From Fibrobacter succinogenes (lineage in GTDB: Bacteria > Fibrobacterota > Fibrobacteria > Fibrobacterales > Fibrobacteraceae), in contig CACWPM010000026.1 of assembly GCA_902762795.1 (NCBI GenBank), positions 16,806-80,805 of the forward strand: DNA of 64,000 bases, given 5' to 3'. The notes under the pieces were generated by a model. The model saw nothing but the letters and a program-made list of their open reading frames with translations, did no database searches and was not told the DNA's origin. The translations under genes were made by a program, and so were the position numbers. Shown here piece after piece: positions 7,918 to 17,600 of this stretch (position 1 is the stretch's first letter; every line of letters starts with the position of its first letter).

Positions 7918-9120
7918 ATGAAACGATTTTTCCTTTTATTTTTCAGTCTCGCCGCATTTGTAAACGCAGCGCCCTATACGAACATCGTCAATGACGTCAT
8001 TCAAGCCGAAGAAACATTCATTTACGAGCTCATCGTCCCGCACACGGATCTTCCCAAAAACAGAAGCGCGCTCCGACTGGAAACTCGCAACGACTTCAAG
8101 CTTCTTAAAATCGACAGTACCGACGAATTAAGGCCTCTAGACAAAAACGACTCTTTTACCATGTTTTTCGGCGGCCCCAAAGCTCAAAAAACGCGCATTT
8201 ACTCATTCCATATCAAAGCTCCGAAAAAATTAGGAAAGCAGGATCTCGGATCGCTCTACTGGAACGCCGACGGAAAAACAACGACTATCGAAAAAAACAT
8301 TTCGGTTTACGTGCATCGCCCCTACAGTAAAGACGCTCTCGATGTAAGTCTCGTCCCCAGCAAAACAACCGTTTACGAAGGAGAAACGTTCAACATTACG
8401 CTCCATTTCCATTTGTACGATCATTTCCACCTCCCCTTGCAACAACCCGTCATGGACACAAGCAGCAATTTTAACATCAGTCTCATTGAAAAAACAAAAA
8501 CAGACTACAAGCCCGTCGAAGGCACCAACAACGAACTCGAAGCGTCCATGTTATTTGCTTGGCTCAGTCCGACCAAGAGCGGAAAACTCGCAATTCCGCC
8601 CATTAAGGTCAACTATACACAGAGCACTAAAGCTGATGTCGTCAAGACAAAAACACTAAATAGCACATCTTATGAAATCAAAAATGATACCCTTTCAAAG
8701 GTAGCCATAGCCGCCCCGCAATCTATAACGGTTATTCCGCTCCCAGCCGACAACAAGCCCTCAAACTTTTCGGGGATGGTCGGAGAGTTCAGTTTCGATG
8801 CAAACTTTGACCATACACACCTGAAAATCGGTGACGCCCTCACGCTCAACATAAACATCAGCGGAGATGTCCCTTCAGGATTTATCGCCAACCCGAAAAT
8901 TCCCGACTTCATCGGCTTCCGCTGGGAAATTCCTGATATAACCATCGTCAAGAAACAGGAAAATTCCAAAACCATCACATCCAAAAATATCAAGGTGATT
9001 CTTTATCCTAAGGAAAAGAAGGTCTTCGAAATCCCCGCCATTACATATTCCTGGTTCAATCCAGGCAAGAAAAAATACGAAACAGCATCCGCAGGCCCGT
9101 GGACCATCGAAGTCGAATAA
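7918..9120 (+). CDS. BatD-like protein, anchorless paralogue 2
   Basis: The start is taken at 7918 (MKRFFLLFFSLAAFVNA, a signal peptide aligned with the two other copies) rather than an in-frame ATG at 7885 inside the previous gene. 400 residues. Domain layout is as in paralogue 1, including VIPLPADNKPSNFSGMVGEFSF, and it also ends at GPWTIEVE. The last 80 bases are nearly identical to paralogue 1 (attacatattcctggttcaa onward) while the middle is well diverged, which suggests gene conversion or strong constraint at the 3' end. It follows paralogue 1 by 11 bases and is likely co-transcribed. Confidence 0.8.
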   Translation: MKRFFLLFFSLAAFVNAAPYTNIVNDVIQAEETFIYELIVPHTDLPKNRSALRLETRNDFKLLKIDSTDELRPLDKNDSFTMFFGGPKAQKTRIYSFHIKAPKKLGKQDLGSLYWNADGKTTTIEKNISVYVHRPYSKDALDVSLVPSKTTVYEGETFNITLHFHLYDHFHLPLQQPVMDTSSNFNISLIEKTKTDYKPVEGTNNELEASMLFAWLSPTKSGKLAIPPIKVNYTQSTKADVVKTKTLNSTSYEIKNDTLSKVAIAAPQSITVIPLPADNKPSNFSGMVGEFSFDANFDHTHLKIGDALTLNINISGDVPSGFIANPKIPDFIGFRWEIPDITIVKKQENSKTITSKNIKVILYPKEKKVFEIPAITYSWFNPGKKKYETASAGPWTIEVE

Positions 9121-9173
9121 AAATCCGACCATAGCCCCCATCTCGTCCGCTAAAATTTGGTAAATTATGGGGC

Positions 9174-10991
9174 ATGAAACGATTTTTGCTTTTATGTCTC
9201 AGTTTAACAGCATTTGTAGGCGCAAAGCCCACTCTTCAAGTCGATAGCGACCGCATCGAAGCGGGTCAGACATTCAATTTGCAGTTCATCATCCCAATTC
9301 AGGAACTGCCACAGAACAGAGGCGCGCTCCGCCTCGAAACCCGCAACAACTTCAAGTTCCTCGGGCTCGACAGTGCCGATCAGGTGATGCGCCCGGACAT
9401 GGAAGACATTTTCAGTTCATTCTTCGGCGGAGGCGGAAGAGCTTACAAGGCCCGTGTCTATTCGTTCAAGGTTAAAGCCCCAAAAAAGACAGGTACGCAA
9501 GACCTCGGAAAGCTAATATGGATGATTGGCGGCGAAGCAAGCACCATCAGCAACGAAATTCCGATAACCGTGCAGCGATCCTACAACGATGAAGCGCTTG
9601 CCGCAAGCCTTACCCCAAGCAAGAAGACCGTTTATGAAGGCGAGCAATTCAGCGTCACCCTTAGCCTCCACACTTTCGAGCATTTCCAGGGCGGCCTCCA
9701 GGCCACCGACATGAGCACCGGCAACGATTTCATCGTCCACCGCAACGATCTTTCGAATTTGGATTTTAAACCGGTCGAAGGCGCCCGCCGCGAAATGAAG
9801 GCATCCGCCAAATACGCATGGTTAAGCCCGACCAAGAGCGGCGCGCTCCAAATTCCGTCATTCAAGTTCAAGTACACCAAGCTCGGAGAACCCAAGGTCG
9901 TCGAAGAAAAGAAGCAGATGGGCGCCATGTCGTTCTCGAGCCGAAGCGTCAAGCAGGAATCCATCGAAACGGAAACCTCCACCACCCCGCTTTCCATCAC
10001 CGTTCTCCCGCTCCCGACCGAAGGCAAGCCCGAAGATTTCTCGGGAATGGTCGGCAACTACAGCTTTAGCGCGAACTTCGACCGCACAAACCTCAAGGTC
10101 GGCGAAGCGTTAACGCTCGCGATTAACATCAAGGGCGACGGCACTCCGGGTACGATTGCCGAACCGAAGCTCCCCGCCTTTAGCGATTTCCGCTCGGTGC
10201 CCCCCGAAAACAGCATCGACAAGAAAGTAAAGGGCAACAAGGTTATCACCTCGAAGGATATCAAGGTATTCCTCTACCCGAAGAAAAAGGGGACCTTCGA
10301 AATTCCGGCCATTACATATTCCTGGTTCAACCCAGCCAAAAAGAAATACGAAACCGCATCGGCAGGCCCGTGGACTATCGAAGTTGAAAAAGGCGACGCC
10401 CCAGCAGAACCTATTTACCAGGCCCCTGTCGCAACAACACCCGGTTCTTCGACCCCAGCTGTGCAAAAGCAGGAAATCGAATTCCTCGGCAGCGACATCC
10501 GATTCATCCACCCGATCAAGGAAGTTTCCGAATCTAAAGCCCCGCACAGGAGCGCCTTGTTCTGGCTTCTTTTCCTCGCCGCAATTCCGTTCTACCTGAT
10601 AGCAAACTTCGCCATTACAAGAAAGCGCAAGCGCAACAGCAACACGGCGCTCGTCCGCAAGGGCAAGGCAAACAAGCTGCTCAAGGAAAAATTCGCGAAC
10701 GCCCGCGCGGCCCTCAAGAGTGGAGACGGCAAAGGCTTCTACGCCGCCCTCGAAAACGGCCTTATCGATTACCTCAGCAATTTGACGAATGTCGAATTCA
10801 AGGGCATGACCCGCCCGCAAATGAAGCAGGAACTTGCCAAGCGAGGAGTCAAGAGCGAAACGATTGAAGCCATCAACAGCTGGCTTGAAAAATGCTCGTT
10901 CGTGCGTTTTGCTCCGGTCACAGCAACGACCGAAGAACAGTCCCAAATGCTCGCGGATGTCGAAAAACTCTGCGAGGCGCTGAAGCTATAA
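9174..10991 (+). CDS. batD: BatD-type envelope protein, full length
   Basis: 605 residues: signal peptide (KRFLLLCLSLTAFVGA), BatD domain to about residue 405 ending GPWTIEVEKGDAP, a proline/threonine linker, a membrane segment near 460-482 (SALFWLLFLAAIPFYLIANF), a basic patch, and a helical cytosolic domain (KLLKEKFANARAALKSGDGK, then FYAALENGLIDYLSNLTNVEF). This is the usual BatD length and layout. Its own TGGTAAATT element lies 7 bases before the ATG. A BatE-like TPR protein follows after 10 bases. BatA, BatB and BatC are not in the window. In Bacteroides the Bat proteins influence oxidative-stress tolerance; here the role is inferred only from family. Confidence 0.87.
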   Translation: MKRFLLLCLSLTAFVGAKPTLQVDSDRIEAGQTFNLQFIIPIQELPQNRGALRLETRNNFKFLGLDSADQVMRPDMEDIFSSFFGGGGRAYKARVYSFKVKAPKKTGTQDLGKLIWMIGGEASTISNEIPITVQRSYNDEALAASLTPSKKTVYEGEQFSVTLSLHTFEHFQGGLQATDMSTGNDFIVHRNDLSNLDFKPVEGARREMKASAKYAWLSPTKSGALQIPSFKFKYTKLGEPKVVEEKKQMGAMSFSSRSVKQESIETETSTTPLSITVLPLPTEGKPEDFSGMVGNYSFSANFDRTNLKVGEALTLAINIKGDGTPGTIAEPKLPAFSDFRSVPPENSIDKKVKGNKVITSKDIKVFLYPKKKGTFEIPAITYSWFNPAKKKYETASAGPWTIEVEKGDAPAEPIYQAPVATTPGSSTPAVQKQEIEFLGSDIRFIHPIKEVSESKAPHRSALFWLLFLAAIPFYLIANFAITRKRKRNSNTALVRKGKANKLLKEKFANARAALKSGDGKGFYAALENGLIDYLSNLTNVEFKGMTRPQMKQELAKRGVKSETIEAINSWLEKCSFVRFAPVTATTEEQSQMLADVEKLCEALKL

Positions 10992-11001
10992 GGAAGATTT
11001 T

Positions 11002-11772
11002 ATGAAACCGAATAGAATTTTTTTGACAATCGCAGCAGCACTTTTGTTTATGGCTACCGTGAGCATTGCAGCCCCCACATGCGCGGGCCTCGAAGCCGGC
11101 ACCAAAGCGTACAACGAGAACGACTTTGAACGCGCCATTGACGAATGGCGCACATGCGTCGACGAAGGCATCGTCAATGCAGACCTCTATTACAATTTGG
11201 GCAACGCCTATTACCGCAGCGGGAAACTCGGCTTTGCGATTTTCTACTACAAGTCCGCCCTCCGTTTGCACCCGAGCGACGACGACATCCAGCACAACCT
11301 TAATTTCGCACAGACCAAGACCCGCGACAAGGAAGGCGATGAAGAAGAGAACCCAATTCTCGAAGGACTCATGGATCTGCACCACGCAATTTCGCTCAAG
11401 AGCCAGATGAATATCGCGCTCGTACTCTTCTGGGCAATCGCGCTCATAATTCTCGCCCGCAGATTCGTAAACGGCAGCCGCGGCAAGAACATCTGCACAG
11501 GAGTCGTATTCGGCTTGAGCGTTATCCTCTGCACCATTGGCGCAAGCGCTGTCTACAAGATGATTGTCCTCGAAACGGACATCACGGGCGTCGTGACCGC
11601 CTCAAGCGCCGACGTGACAAGCGCCCCGAGCGACAAGTCGCAAACACTCAACACGCTTAGCGAAGGCACGAGCTTCGAAGTCATCGGCGAACAAGGAAAC
11701 TTTGCGGAAATCCGCCTCGGCGAAAAAATCCGTGGTTTCGTGAAGCTCAGCGAAGTCGGGATCGTGAAGTAA
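11002..11772 (+). CDS. batE: BatE-like TPR and SH3-domain protein
   Basis: 256 residues: signal peptide (about 1-24), TPR repeats (YNENDFERAIDEWRTC, then DLYYNLGNAYYRSGKLGFAI and a third), two adjacent membrane helices (about residues 135-152 and 163-188), and a C-terminal bacterial SH3-like domain (residues 195-256, VVTASSADVTSAPS start and LGEKIRGFVKLSEVGIV end). This is the BatE architecture. AAGGAAG lies 8 bases before the ATG and the gap to batD is 10 bases, so they form one operon. Its stop codon directly abuts the stop of the converging lipoprotein gene at 11773, leaving no room for a terminator between them. Confidence 0.85.
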   Translation: MKPNRIFLTIAAALLFMATVSIAAPTCAGLEAGTKAYNENDFERAIDEWRTCVDEGIVNADLYYNLGNAYYRSGKLGFAIFYYKSALRLHPSDDDIQHNLNFAQTKTRDKEGDEEENPILEGLMDLHHAISLKSQMNIALVLFWAIALIILARRFVNGSRGKNICTGVVFGLSVILCTIGASAVYKMIVLETDITGVVTASSADVTSAPSDKSQTLNTLSEGTSFEVIGEQGNFAEIRLGEKIRGFVKLSEVGIVK

Positions 11773-12249
11773 TTACAACATGGGTTTGTCCCAGGGGCTA
11801 ACCCATGTAGTATCATTTCGAATAATGGGAATGGTGACTTCTGTAGGGAATTTTCCAGATTCCCTCGTTGGAACAACAGCTGTAACAACAGCTACAGGAA
11901 GCGCAATCATATCCAAAAACAACATAGTCATTACAGTTCCAGGGCGGCCTCTACCATCAGAAAAGAACGGCCAGTAACGCAACAAGCCCGCACTAAAATG
12001 ATATGAGGACTCGCCGCGATACACCCACAAGCTTCCGTAAACAATTTCATTTTTACGAGCTTCCAAATAAATTGCATCTTCACTTGTTGAAGATTTAAAG
12101 CGGCAATAATCACTTGTCGGACAAACCTGTTCTCCATCGCAATAAATGGAATAATCCCCTTTGCCATCGGATACGGAAACCCTCATTTCGTAACGAGAAG
12201 CACACCCGACAAAAAACAGGGACAGAAATAAAACTATATATCGATTCAT
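11773..12249 (-). CDS. Small lipoprotein of unknown function, paralogue A
   Basis: 158 residues with a lipoprotein signal (MNRYIVLFLSLFFVGC, lipobox Cys16). The mature part begins with MRVSVSDGKGDYSIYCDGEQVCPTSDYC, has a hydrophobic stretch near residues 107-125 and ends SPWDKPML. The neighbouring gene at 12305-12793 is a paralogue with the same order: RISDGRSDYSIYRDGELVC, a hydrophobic stretch, then PWEKP. The C-x(5)-C pair in the first motif and the C-terminal PW(D/E)KP are conserved in both. I do not recognise the family. TATTTT ends 9 bases before the ATG. Confidence 0.75.
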   Translation of the reverse strand: MNRYIVLFLSLFFVGCASRYEMRVSVSDGKGDYSIYCDGEQVCPTSDYCRFKSSTSEDAIYLEARKNEIVYGSLWVYRGESSYHFSAGLLRYWPFFSDGRGRPGTVMTMLFLDMIALPVAVVTAVVPTRESGKFPTEVTIPIIRNDTTWVSPWDKPML

Positions 12250-12304
12250 TTTACACGCAAAATATCTTTTTCAAGAGAGCGTATTTCCCTACTTCAAAAA
12301 ATTA

Positions 12305-12793
12305 TTACTGGATTGGCTTTTCCCACGGGAAATTCGCTTGAACAGAATCCTTAGGGCCAACAGTCAGGACCACTTCAGCAGGGAATTGCCCTGCTATTTT
12401 TGAAGGAGTCAAAAAGAATACCGGAAGCGTAAACATACCCGTCACCAATTCAAAAGCATCACTAGGGTGAGTCGATCTCATCCATTTTTCAACACCCCGA
12501 CTTGGCAACGAGGTTCCACTTTCACGATAAACGCGAACGCCACCATAGATGACATTGTTTCTACAAACCTGTATATACATAGATTCGTTTTCCACAGGGG
12601 TAGAAAATTCACAGCTATCACTCCGAGTACAAACCAACTCACCATCCCGATAAATAGAGTAGTCGCTACGTCCATCCGAAATGCGGACTTTCATAGCAGG
12701 GCCGGACGCACAGGCGTTCAACAGGACAAATAAAATAATTAAAAGAAAATACCATTTCATGCCAGAACCACAATTGTCAAAAAATTTCATCAT
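12305..12793 (-). CDS. Small lipoprotein of unknown function, paralogue B
   Basis: 162 residues from 12793; an alternative start at 12760 (MKWYFLLIILFVLLNAC) gives a cleaner lipoprotein signal. The 12793 ATG overlaps the stop of the upstream gene in an ATGA arrangement, which favours translational coupling and the longer form. Shares SDGRSDYSIYRDGELVC and the C-terminal PWEKPIQ with paralogue A. The shared motif suggests the pair are duplicates with a common ligand or partner; the function is unknown. Confidence 0.72.
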   Translation of the reverse strand: MMKFFDNCGSGMKWYFLLIILFVLLNACASGPAMKVRISDGRSDYSIYRDGELVCTRSDSCEFSTPVENESMYIQVCRNNVIYGGVRVYRESGTSLPSRGVEKWMRSTHPSDAFELVTGMFTLPVFFLTPSKIAGQFPAEVVLTVGPKDSVQANFPWEKPIQ

Positions 12794-13137
12794 TTAATTC
12801 TGCTAGAAACGTAACTTACAATAGGAATAAAGTCATTAGGCACATAGGCGATGTGGCCATAAGACCATACAAGCTTATCGTTTTTCTTTCGCTTTTCAAA
12901 AATGACCGCGACACCGGTATCGTCACGAAAAAGCTTTATTTGCAATAGGTAATCGCTATCTTTTTTATTTGGCACAATGGCATAGCCGTCAATGGAAGCG
13001 TACTCCTTTACTAAAGAAATAATTTTTTTCGCATAATCTTCATGGACGCCCTTTAGTTGCACAGGCAAAATAAAATACTCCGTCTTCGCCCACAAGGCCG
13101 AAGCAAGCAATAGAACAATTGCAATGTAGCGAATCAT
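12790..13137 (-). CDS. Small exported protein of unknown function
   Basis: 115 residues with a signal peptide (MIRYIAIVLLLASALWA, cut likely after residue 17). The mature part alternates short strands and helices (YFILPVQLKGVHEDYAKKII, YAIVPNKKDSDYLLQIKLF), reminiscent of small periplasmic domains that bind lipoproteins or peptidoglycan, but I cannot name a family. It overlaps the next lipoprotein gene by 4 bases, so the three small genes 13137 to 11773 may act together. TATTTT at 13147-13152 ends 9 bases before the ATG. Confidence 0.7.
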   Translation of the reverse strand: MIRYIAIVLLLASALWAKTEYFILPVQLKGVHEDYAKKIISLVKEYASIDGYAIVPNKKDSDYLLQIKLFRDDTGVAVIFEKRKKNDKLVWSYGHIAYVPNDFIPIVSYVSSRIK

Positions 13138-13358
13138 ATTATACCTAAAATAGAAATTGCAAGTCCCAACCTCTTAGGCTCGGTAAAAAACAAGAGCGAT
13201 TAGAACTGTATGGATCCCCTTCGCAAGAGCAAAACGAGACATAACAGTTTCCCTCCCTTCGAATGACGGCTTCGAGAATGACCGTGGCTGCAACACTCGC
13301 CTTTTGAGGTTGGCCCTACGCGTTGCTCCGAGGATGACAGATTCGAGAATGAGATAAA

Positions 13359-13386
13359 ACCTAATACCTATAACCTACAACCCTAA
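13359..13386. repeat. Heptamer tract, ACCTANN type (4 units)
   Basis: Four in-phase heptads (ACCTAAT, ACCTATA, ACCTACA, ACCCTAA) end 3 bases after the mnmA stop codon region, i.e. directly downstream of the gene. Confidence 0.8.
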
Positions 13387-13389
13387 AGC

Positions 13390-14457
13390 TTACACAATCT
13401 GGCCGCCGCCGAGGACCATGTCGCCATCGTAAAAGACGGCACACTGCCCCGGTGTCACGGCAAAGAGCGGTTCGTCAAAGACGGCGACCGCCTTGTTTGT
13501 ATCGACAATTGTAATTTCGCAGCCTACGGCACGCTGGCGATAACGCACCATGCCTTCCGCGCGGAACGTCGTCCCGACCTCCCGCGCACCGCCGTGCCAT
13601 TCGCAGTTCACCATTTCCACACGGTCAAAACAGACCGACGACTTGTCACCCGTCACCACAATATCGCCCGTTTCCGGGTCCACGTGCTTCACGAACGCAG
13701 GCACGCCAATCGCCACGCCCAGACCTTTGCGCTGGCCGACCGTGTACTTATGGAACCCATCGTGCGTATTCCACACCTTGCCCTTTTCATCTACGAAACG
13801 GCCCGGGCGCGTCATCTCGCCAAAACGGTCCTTCAAAAATTCAGTGTATTGCGAGCCGTAAATATCGAAGCAAATGTCCTGGCTGTCGCCCGTTTTTGCA
13901 TTCACAAAACCGTTCCGCTCGGCAATTTCACGCACTTCGCTTTTCACGTACGTTCCAAGCGGCGTGAGCACGTGATTGCGGCGTTCATCGGGAACCCAGA
14001 ACAAAAAGTAGCTCTGGTCCTTGCCTGGATCACGACCGCGCAAAAGCCTGCGCACGCCATCCACTTCTTCGATACGAACGTAATGCCCTGTCGCCAAGAA
14101 GTCCGCACCGAGCAATTTGGCGTAATCCATCATCCAGCCGAACTTGATAAAGCGATTGCAGTAGCAGCAAGGGTTCGGCGTACGCGCATGCGAAAAGTCC
14201 GCATGGCAGCGTTTCAAGACCTCGCCTGTAAAGGCATCGGAGCAGTTTGCCACATGATGTTCGATGCCAAGCTTTTCGGCAATCATCTTTGCGCGCACCA
14301 CGCTCGGGTCGCTCTCGGCATCAAAGGCGCCATCGACATCAGGCAAAACGCGGAGCGTCACGCCCACGACTTCATAGCCCTGCTGTTGCAAAAGGAGCGC
14401 CGCAACGGACGAATCTACGCCACCGCTCATGCCGACTGCGACCTTTACCTTCGACAT
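13390..14457 (-). CDS. mnmA: tRNA-specific 2-thiouridylase MnmA
   Basis: Installs sulfur at C2 of the wobble uridine in tRNAs for Lys, Glu and Gln using ATP and a persulfide from a sulfur relay. 355 residues. Visible motifs: PP-loop ATPase SGGVDSS (residues 11-17), the catalytic cysteine pair Cys97 in NPCCYCNRFIKFG and Cys197 in DSQDICFD, FLATGHY, GKDQSYFLF, YTVGQRKGLG and the C-terminal CAVFYDGDMVLGGG. No truncation. TATAAT at 14463-14468 ends only 5 bases before the ATG; a GGAG lies 11 bases before it, so either a leaderless mRNA or a distant Shine-Dalgarno is possible. Confidence 0.95.
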   Translation of the reverse strand: MSKVKVAVGMSGGVDSSVAALLLQQQGYEVVGVTLRVLPDVDGAFDAESDPSVVRAKMIAEKLGIEHHVANCSDAFTGEVLKRCHADFSHARTPNPCCYCNRFIKFGWMMDYAKLLGADFLATGHYVRIEEVDGVRRLLRGRDPGKDQSYFLFWVPDERRNHVLTPLGTYVKSEVREIAERNGFVNAKTGDSQDICFDIYGSQYTEFLKDRFGEMTRPGRFVDEKGKVWNTHDGFHKYTVGQRKGLGVAIGVPAFVKHVDPETGDIVVTGDKSSVCFDRVEMVNCEWHGGAREVGTTFRAEGMVRYRQRAVGCEITIVDTNKAVAVFDEPLFAVTPGQCAVFYDGDMVLGGGQIV

Positions 14458-14502
14458 ACTCTATTATACTCCATTTAAAACGCAGTGCGAGATATTACAA
14501 GC

Positions 14503-14635
14503 TATGGGCTCGGTCGCCTACGGTTCCCTCTGAGCTATGGGGTATGAGCATAAATCATCAAGATTCAGACTCTTAAGCCCAAAGCGAAGCGACCTCATAG
14601 TGCAAAGCACGACCCCATACCTCATAGCCAAAGCG
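14503..14635. repeat. Dispersed repeat shared with 3298-3487
   Basis: The stretch 14503-14549 (TATGGGCTCGG start, GGTATGAGC end) matches that at 3298-3340, and both loci also carry the reverse-complement motif CATACCTCATAGCC or CTCATAGCTCATAGCC within the next 80-150 bases, followed by CAAGCG/CAAAGCG. The repeat therefore sits as an inverted pair in two gene gaps. Confidence 0.6.
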
Positions 14636-14644
14636 CCAACGGCG

Positions 14645-17600
14645 CTAATCAAATCTCAGCATCAGCGCAAGTTCGAACTGGAGAATCTGGCGCATGTGCG
14701 CGGTTTCATCATCCAGTTTTTCGTAAATCTGCCTGTATTCGATGTAGGAACTCAGCGAAGCCATCTTGTTGAACTGGTAAGATGCACTTGGGCGAATAAA
14801 CCATTCATGCGTTCTCGACGGGACCGTACGAGAATCCAACTGCAACTTAGGTTTGTAAATAACGCAGTCATCGCATTTCACACCAGAATCGTAGGACCAT
14901 TTCTTAAAGACTCCATCCGTACCGGATTCACTAGCCGTCATCTTGTAACCATCCACAGGACTATATTCCTTACGGATCGTCTTCTTGAAATCATAACCAG
15001 CAGTGAGTTTCAAGTCGATATCATTATTGAACTTGAAGTACCATTTCCAGAGCTGGAAGCCCTTGTTGAGCTTGAGCGGATAAGAAATCGAGAAATCATC
15101 ACCGATATTGATTGCAAAATCATTGTAAAGCGATGTCGGAATCCATGGCGTTTCAAGGAAATACCTTGTCGTATCACCACAATCTTCGCGATTAGGATCT
15201 CCCGGAGTCCAGCACGGATTCGAAATCACTTCCTGCTTCGGTCGGCGATCCACGTTTTCAATCTTCATGCGAACGCTGTTTTCTATACGCATGTTGTTTT
15301 GCGTGAGGAAGGTGATGCGGATGAGCGGGTTGAAATTCCAAACGCTCGACCAGGAATCTTCAGCACTTTGGAACGGGCGCGAAACGACCGTACGCGAATA
15401 ATCAAAGCGATGACTCAAGCTCACGCTGCGGAAACTGTTGAGGAACGACACCTTCTGTGCAATATTCGGGATCGTAATACCAATGCCAAACTTAGGTAGA
15501 AGCGTCGTCGTATCGACATACAACGGATATTCACGAGACTGTGAAAAATCTTCTTTCCACTGGAAGTCCGTAGACAAGGAGATATCCCATATCGGCAAAG
15601 TGAGCCCTGTAGAAATCTGCAACGAACGAGAGACCGAATTGCGGAAACTGCCCTGATAGACAAGCGTATCGACATTCTTGTTCCTGTATTGAGAAAATCC
15701 GGTGAAGTCGTCGCGACTCGTCAAGCCCATGTCGCCAGTCATGATATTCCAAAGTCCACGACCTCGATGACCGTTGCCAAGCCCCAATCCATAAAGGTAA
15801 TACTGGAACGGGGTAACGCCCTGTTCTTCGTAAAGCTGCGCAAGCGTAAAGTTTTCACCGATTGTGTTCGTGCTAGCATTCCAGTTAAACTTGATTTCAC
15901 GCCATTTGAGTTTTTCTAGGAACCCAGAAACAGGATTGTTCTTTCCGAACATGTTAGCAAGATCAAGAATTTTCAAAGTCGGAGTAAATTCAAAGCGGTT
16001 CGTCTGTGAAATTGTCCAGTAGTTTTTCTCGATGTTCGCCGGATCATAGAAATCGAAATCATCCGGGATGGTCTTCTGCTGGTTAAAATCAGACGAGAAC
16101 TGCATATTGAATGGGATAAAAGGAATCAACCTAGGATTAAAATTGATCCGGAACTGCTGGTTTCTAGAACGTTCGTTACGGAGAATGCCGTACGCACGCC
16201 CATATTCACGATGGCCAACGCTATCGACCTTGTAGAATGCCGTCGTATCGTAACGGATTTCGTAAGTTTCCGGATTTTGCAAGTCTATGGCCATCGACCC
16301 CTTTGCAACAGTATCCACAGGGAAAACAACAAGGCTATCACGTGATACATAAACCTTTCTGTCAGAATGGTCATGGTCGAAGATATAGCCACTCGCAAAA
16401 AGACCGCCCTCGTCAAACGTAAAGAAATTTTCCTTCGTAAATCCTTCACGGTCACCACCGCCAAACATGTCGCGCTTGATATTCACGGCATAGTTCACAG
16501 AAAGGAACGAAAGGATGTTCCAACGCATATTCAGCTTGTGATTGAGCTCTGCGGTATAGGTCACCACCTTATCGACTTGCGGTTCTACAAAGTCCGGATC
16601 ACGGGTCTGGTTGACATAGCGCACATAGTTAAAATCGAAGAGGGTCAAGTCGAATGTCTGCGGCCACGGTTCGAACTCCGTCTTTGCAAAGTCCTTGAGC
16701 CAAGAATACTTGGAAAGGCCTTCGAAAGGCTTAAACTTGAACATGCTGAACGTACCCAACTTATACTCAAATAAAGTATGGTAAGAATAAGTAGAATCCG
16801 CCGTAGTTGTCGAACGCCCTTCGGACTGATGGTAAGAATAGCTAAGCGCCGGACGTTCCAAGAATGCCTGAGACAGAAATTCGCCGAGCTTGGTTTCACT
16901 GGCCTTGTAATCCTTATGGTAACTGATACTGAAGCTCAAGTCCTGCACGTAGGATTGATAGCCCTTGGATTCCGCATTGTCCCTCAGTTTATTTTCTTCG
17001 TCATCAGATTCCACAGCAAGATCGCTCTGGAACATATCGCCCGTAAGGTCAACAAAGCTGCTCTTTTTAAGCATCATATCGTCAGTGGGCTTCATGTACG
17101 GGCGTTTCGTTGAACTATGGTAACTAAACGACATCGGGATATGGTAACCAAGCGAATCGTTCAGGAACTTGTTGAGAGCAATAGAAATGTCCGCCGAGAT
17201 GTCAAGCTGAGAGGCTGCCTTCGCCGGATCCGGTTTCGGAGAACGACCGGAATTGGAAAGAGTCGCAAAGTCGCCATCCTGATAACGGACCGCACCCGAA
17301 AGCGAAATGAAGTCAGCAAAATTCACCTGGCCGTTCACACGGGCCGCATAACCCCATTCCGTATCCATGTCTGAAAGGCGGAGGTCATTCAGCCAGAATG
17401 TACCTTTAAGTTCATCCGGTGAGGCCGATGAATCCGCAATGATCACAAACCGCATCCAGTCCACCTTCGTGATAGACGGATTACCAACCAAGCGAAGCCT
17501 TTCTTCCCTTTCGCCACCAATATTTTTTACCACGGGTTCCAAATACGGCGGATGGCGGCCACGCTTCAAGTTCGAGAACTCGACCAAATCCATCGCGAAA

